NCBI GenBank assembly: GCA_038373865.1
Contig: JAXGGA010002059.1
Span: 1 to 64,000, forward strand
Length of the DNA: 64,000 nucleotides
Direction of reading: 5' to 3'
Source: Uloborus plumipes
Taxonomy: Eukaryota > Arthropoda > Arachnida > Araneae > Uloboridae
Shown here: piece by piece, positions 61,139-64,000 of the stretch
How positions within the stretch are numbered: position 1 is the stretch's first letter
How the letters are laid out: the number at the start of each line of letters is the position of its first letter
Notes under the pieces: model-generated
Told to the model about the DNA's origin: nothing
Seen by the model: the letters and a program-made list of their open reading frames with translations, nothing else
Database searches by the model: none
Made by a program: the position numbers and the translations under genes

Positions 61139-62526
61139 CACTGTTAAAACTACTGGTTGCAATTGGCACCTTTCCGGGGTGAAACGCACGCTTGTAACAG
61201 CAGCGGCACCCAGTAGGGAGCCGAGATTTGACCCTTGGCTTGGGTGAAAAACTGGCACCCTCAATTCAACGAGCAAAGAATGGAACCGTATAGGAGAGCA
61301 TAATGGCACCCTTACTGTTCACTATTGCAGATACCCCCTGTGCTGTTTGCGTTTTTGTTTTTCAATTGTGTTTACTTTTATTTATTGTTTTTATTCGCGA
61401 AGTCTTGGTACATTTTCACCTTGAATTCAGATTTGAAACTGATCGAATCTTGTAATTTAAGGCATTTTCTCACATTTCAGACTTTCCAACATATTTTAAA
61501 AGAATTCATGACTTGGATTCAACTCAGTAGTTTTAAAATGCTATTGATATTTACTACTGCATTATCTGCACCGAAAATGAAGAGAGAGGGTATTTTATGG
61601 ATCCCTTTCAAAAACAATCAAACATTATTCAGTTGTATTATTCTATCAATAAAAAATTGAATCGTTTCATTAACTTCTAAAATTTTAATCAAGAGTAGCA
61701 TATTAAATACGTATGTATAGTTCGACATTTAAATATCTAAACTAAAGGACTAAAATATAGGGGTATTCGAAAAGCAGTTTTTGTTAAACATCCAATTTCT
61801 CGACAGATTAAAAATAAAAATAAATTTTAAGGATCTATTCATTTCAACTGAGGGAACAAAAAAAGTAAGCTCTGGTAATAGTGAACTCAGCATTCGTTAT
61901 CAATAACGCCAACGAAAGATATTAGCGAAAGCACAAAATGCAAATCGTGGCATACATATACGCATGATAAAAACAAATAAGAAAGAAAGAGTCAGGCAGA
62001 GTTTTTTCTTTCCTTTCCTTCGCGTTCTGCTGCTTGTTGGCTGTGTCTACGCGGCAAAAAGAGAATCGCTACAAAGAGATCAATTTCCGTTGGAACAATT
62101 TGAAATGATTGTAACATGTTGGAAAACCTTAGAACTATGATTAAATGTATGTACTTACGTGAGAATTCGAAGATTAAAATGAAGAATTAATCCATTTTTG
62201 TAATAAACTCAAGTTGAAATCCAAGACTGTGAAAACGCTGCACCACCAATGCTGCACGTCCGCCATTCAAATGGTTGATGATGATGATAAGCCCTTGGAC
62301 TCGCAATGCGCAGCCGCAGGCTATCAGGGGTGCTTTTAAAAAGTCACACTGAGCATGCGCTAGCCTAAAGGGTGTCGATGGCGCTCTAGAAAAAGCATTA
62401 GGCAGCTTCTGAGAGGCCTTTTGGCACGAAAAGAGCATTTCAAATTCGCAATGGCACCCCATGGCACCTTGCTTCCACCCCAGCTTTCTCATTGGCACCC
62501 CTGCGTCACCCTTAGTCTTAACAGTG
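61139..62526. mobile_element. CACTG-ended element with iterated GGCACC motifs
   Basis: Left end CACTGTTAAAACTACTGG; the reverse complement of the right end is CACTGTTAAGACTAAGGGTG. TA on both sides (61137-61138, 62527-62528). GGCACC/GGTGCC recurs inside both ends (61167, 61205, 61253, 61309; 62452, 62462, 62494). 1388 bp. Terminal grammar matches the 6.7-kb element. An ATG with good context (GAATGGCGG, minus strand 62266) lies 260 bp in from the right end, but no long frame follows. Confidence 0.75.
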
Positions 62527-62565
62527 TATGGAATTGACAATGTAGCAAGATTGCAGGAATAAATT

Positions 62566-62568
<3 letters not shown>

Positions 62569-62596
<28 letters not shown>

Positions 62597-62599
62597 AAA
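62569..62599. repeat. (AAAT)n microsatellite
   Basis: About seven AAAT units, immediately beyond the right end of the preceding element. Confidence 0.9.
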
Positions 62600-62770
62600 A
62601 ATGGTTTCTATTTATATAATTCGATGTAGAAAGCATAACGGAAGAGGACTTAGTATTTTTCCCTGTCTCAAAGGAGGTTCGTACAATATGGCTACAGGGT
62701 TTATCCACGTAAAATAAAAATTAAAAAAATCGGAATTTTTCGTGCCATATCATTTTTATCTTGATGAAAG

Positions 62771-64000
62771 TTAACAAAGTGCATCGATAGGAAATACTTT
62801 TTGAGATGAAATATTTCAACAAAAATAAAAATCAATTTTACAAAAAATCCTGACGTTCAGAATTTTTTCATAATTTTCCTGAAATTAGCACCGAAAAGTA
62901 CAAAAAATTTAGCCATTACTTCTCTTGTATTTTTTTACATCGCACTCCTTTGTCATTTTCAACTCGTAAACCTCCATGATCGAAAAAACCGTTTTGGCCT
63001 AATTTTTCTTCGCAAAAAGGAAGGATTCTCTGACTGTATATTGACATCATCTCTTCAAAATTTATGTTCATTTTCTATAGTCACTGCCCGTAAATTGACA
63101 TTAACGTTTGCAAAAGAAAAATTCCTTTTCTGTAGTCACGGCCCGTAAATTAACATTACCCTATTGAAAGCTATATGGATTTTCTACGCTTATTGCCGAT
63201 AAATTAACATTATGCTCATAAAAGTTTTCATTTTCTTATAGTCACTGCCCATAAACTATTATTTGCCTTAAAACTTAATTCATTATTGGATGAATAAGTA
63301 ATGTTCTGGGACAAAAATAAGAAATTTCCGTGAAATAAACTAGTTTTCTCAGGGTTAAATAATCTTCAATCCCTTAACCATCTCATTATTTTCAAGAAAA
63401 CGGTCAAAAAAAGGGTCATTTTTTAATTCCAGAAAACTATATAAATAAAGGTGTTTGTACAATGTACGTATTCATTTTTGAGTTTTGGATTTTTTTAGCT
63501 TAAAGTTTGTAAGCTTTAGCCCAAAAATAGAAGGCGAAAGATCAGCACGTAATTTTGACGAGAGTGAACAGAAAGGATTTAAACATCTAAAGTATGCTGT
63601 ATACGTATAATTAGCTCTGAACCATTAAACAAAGCATCTTCAAAAACTTTTACAGAATAAGGGTTGAAATATTACTAACTACAAAAACTGCTGTTCAACA
63701 CATTGAAACAAGAGACAACATAAACGCATTTGTTTTTAATTAATAAATTATCGGAAAATAAATCTATACATATAACTAACGCTTTTAAATAGAAAATGAC
63801 AGTTCCGTAAACCTCAATAATCAAAACGAACAATTTGAAGAAGCAAAAATGTTTATTTAGAATAAATTATTAAAGTTTGATAATGATACAAATATTCCTT
63901 CAAAAGAAAAATTCAATACTGTGGTTGAAAGTTGAAAACGTTTGGTGCAATTGGCCCATCTCACCCGATGAAGTTTTTAGTAGTGATGTCGTCTGAAGAA
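62771..64000. repeat. AT-rich end of window with a short tandem repeat
   Basis: 63071-63265 contains four diverged units of about 55-60 bp sharing TTTTCTATAGTCACTGCCCG and TAAATTGACATTA. The remainder has no gene or recognisable element. Confidence 0.6.

Larger units (their letters stand above)
61079..62770. repeat. Outer inverted repeat around the 61-62.5 kb element
   Basis: About 35 bp at 61079-61115 (TTTTATCAAGATAAAAAATG, GGCACGAAAATTTC) reappears as reverse complement at about 62733-62770 (GAATTTTTCGTGCCATATCA, TTTTTATCTTGATGAAAG). It suggests an older host element into which the CACTG-ended element inserted. Confidence 0.6.

Noticed and set aside
61325..61660. 111-codon hydrophobic plus-strand frame inside the CACTG element
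   Set aside because: AT-driven Phe/Leu/Tyr content, no motif; not supported as a gene.
62187..62540. 117-codon minus-strand frame across the right end of the CACTG element
   Set aside because: It runs through the terminal inverted repeat and subterminal GGCACC repeats, so it is not an independent gene.

Overview
Organism and overall character. This is animal nuclear DNA: very AT-rich, with long gene-poor stretches, microsatellites, spliced coding exons and many degenerate transposons. The one clear host gene is the first coding exon of the Hox gene labial (Hox1) on the minus strand at 49227-49974. It ends in the Hox1-type hexapeptide (FKWMQV, then KRSVPKP) directly before a consensus splice donor. 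The labial N-terminus, the very long intron and the transposon mix suggest an arthropod, most likely a chelicerate such as a spider. The species is inference.

Layout. Positions 1-49226 lie downstream of labial exon 1. I found no homeobox there, so I read the stretch as part of a giant first intron (at least 49 kb). It is full of mobile DNA: fold-back elements (1897-2266, 7021-7640, 15198-15350, 35716-35957), two 5'-truncated non-LTR retrotransposon tails (7870-8247, 43340-43905), a head-to-head pair of mariner fragments (about 13431-14125), CAGT-type pogo/Tigger derivatives (15877-16604, 31079-31467), a decayed pogo-like DDE_1 transposon (37197-39277), tRNA-derived SINEs (27641-27931, about 32784-33204), and copies of a small CACTG-ended element recurring from 8.4 to 60.9 kb. 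Positions 49975-50350 form the GC-rich promoter/5' leader of labial. Positions 50351-52635 are quiet, and 52636-63300 is again nested transposons and tandem arrays.

Most interesting object. At 18017-24736 there is a 6.7-kb element bounded by inverted repeats starting CACTCTAAAAACAGTACCTCT, flanked by TA on both sides, with iterated AGAGGCAC-type motifs inside each end. It carries an intact-looking four-exon gene (18293-22283, 256 codons plus stop once spliced) encoding an N-terminal SAM-like domain and a C-terminal region like those of fish SAMD3-like proteins. An alternative reading of exon 2 gives a two-zinc-finger protein. Two other transposons are nested in its first intron, one with a near-perfect 8-bp target duplication, without harming the reading frame. 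A second element at 61139-62526 and the small CACTG family share the same terminal grammar (CACT ends, 2-bp target duplication, iterated subterminal motifs). Together they may be one CACTA/EnSpm-like group, but no transposase was seen and that assignment is inference.

How the parts relate. Labial is the only gene likely to serve the host. A cluster of two Hox/Exd-type sites, a Hth/Meis-type site and an E-box lies 98-175 bp upstream of its start codon and fits Hox1 auto- or cross-regulation. Everything else is transposon-derived or simple repeat, much of it nested, so relative ages can be read from the nesting.
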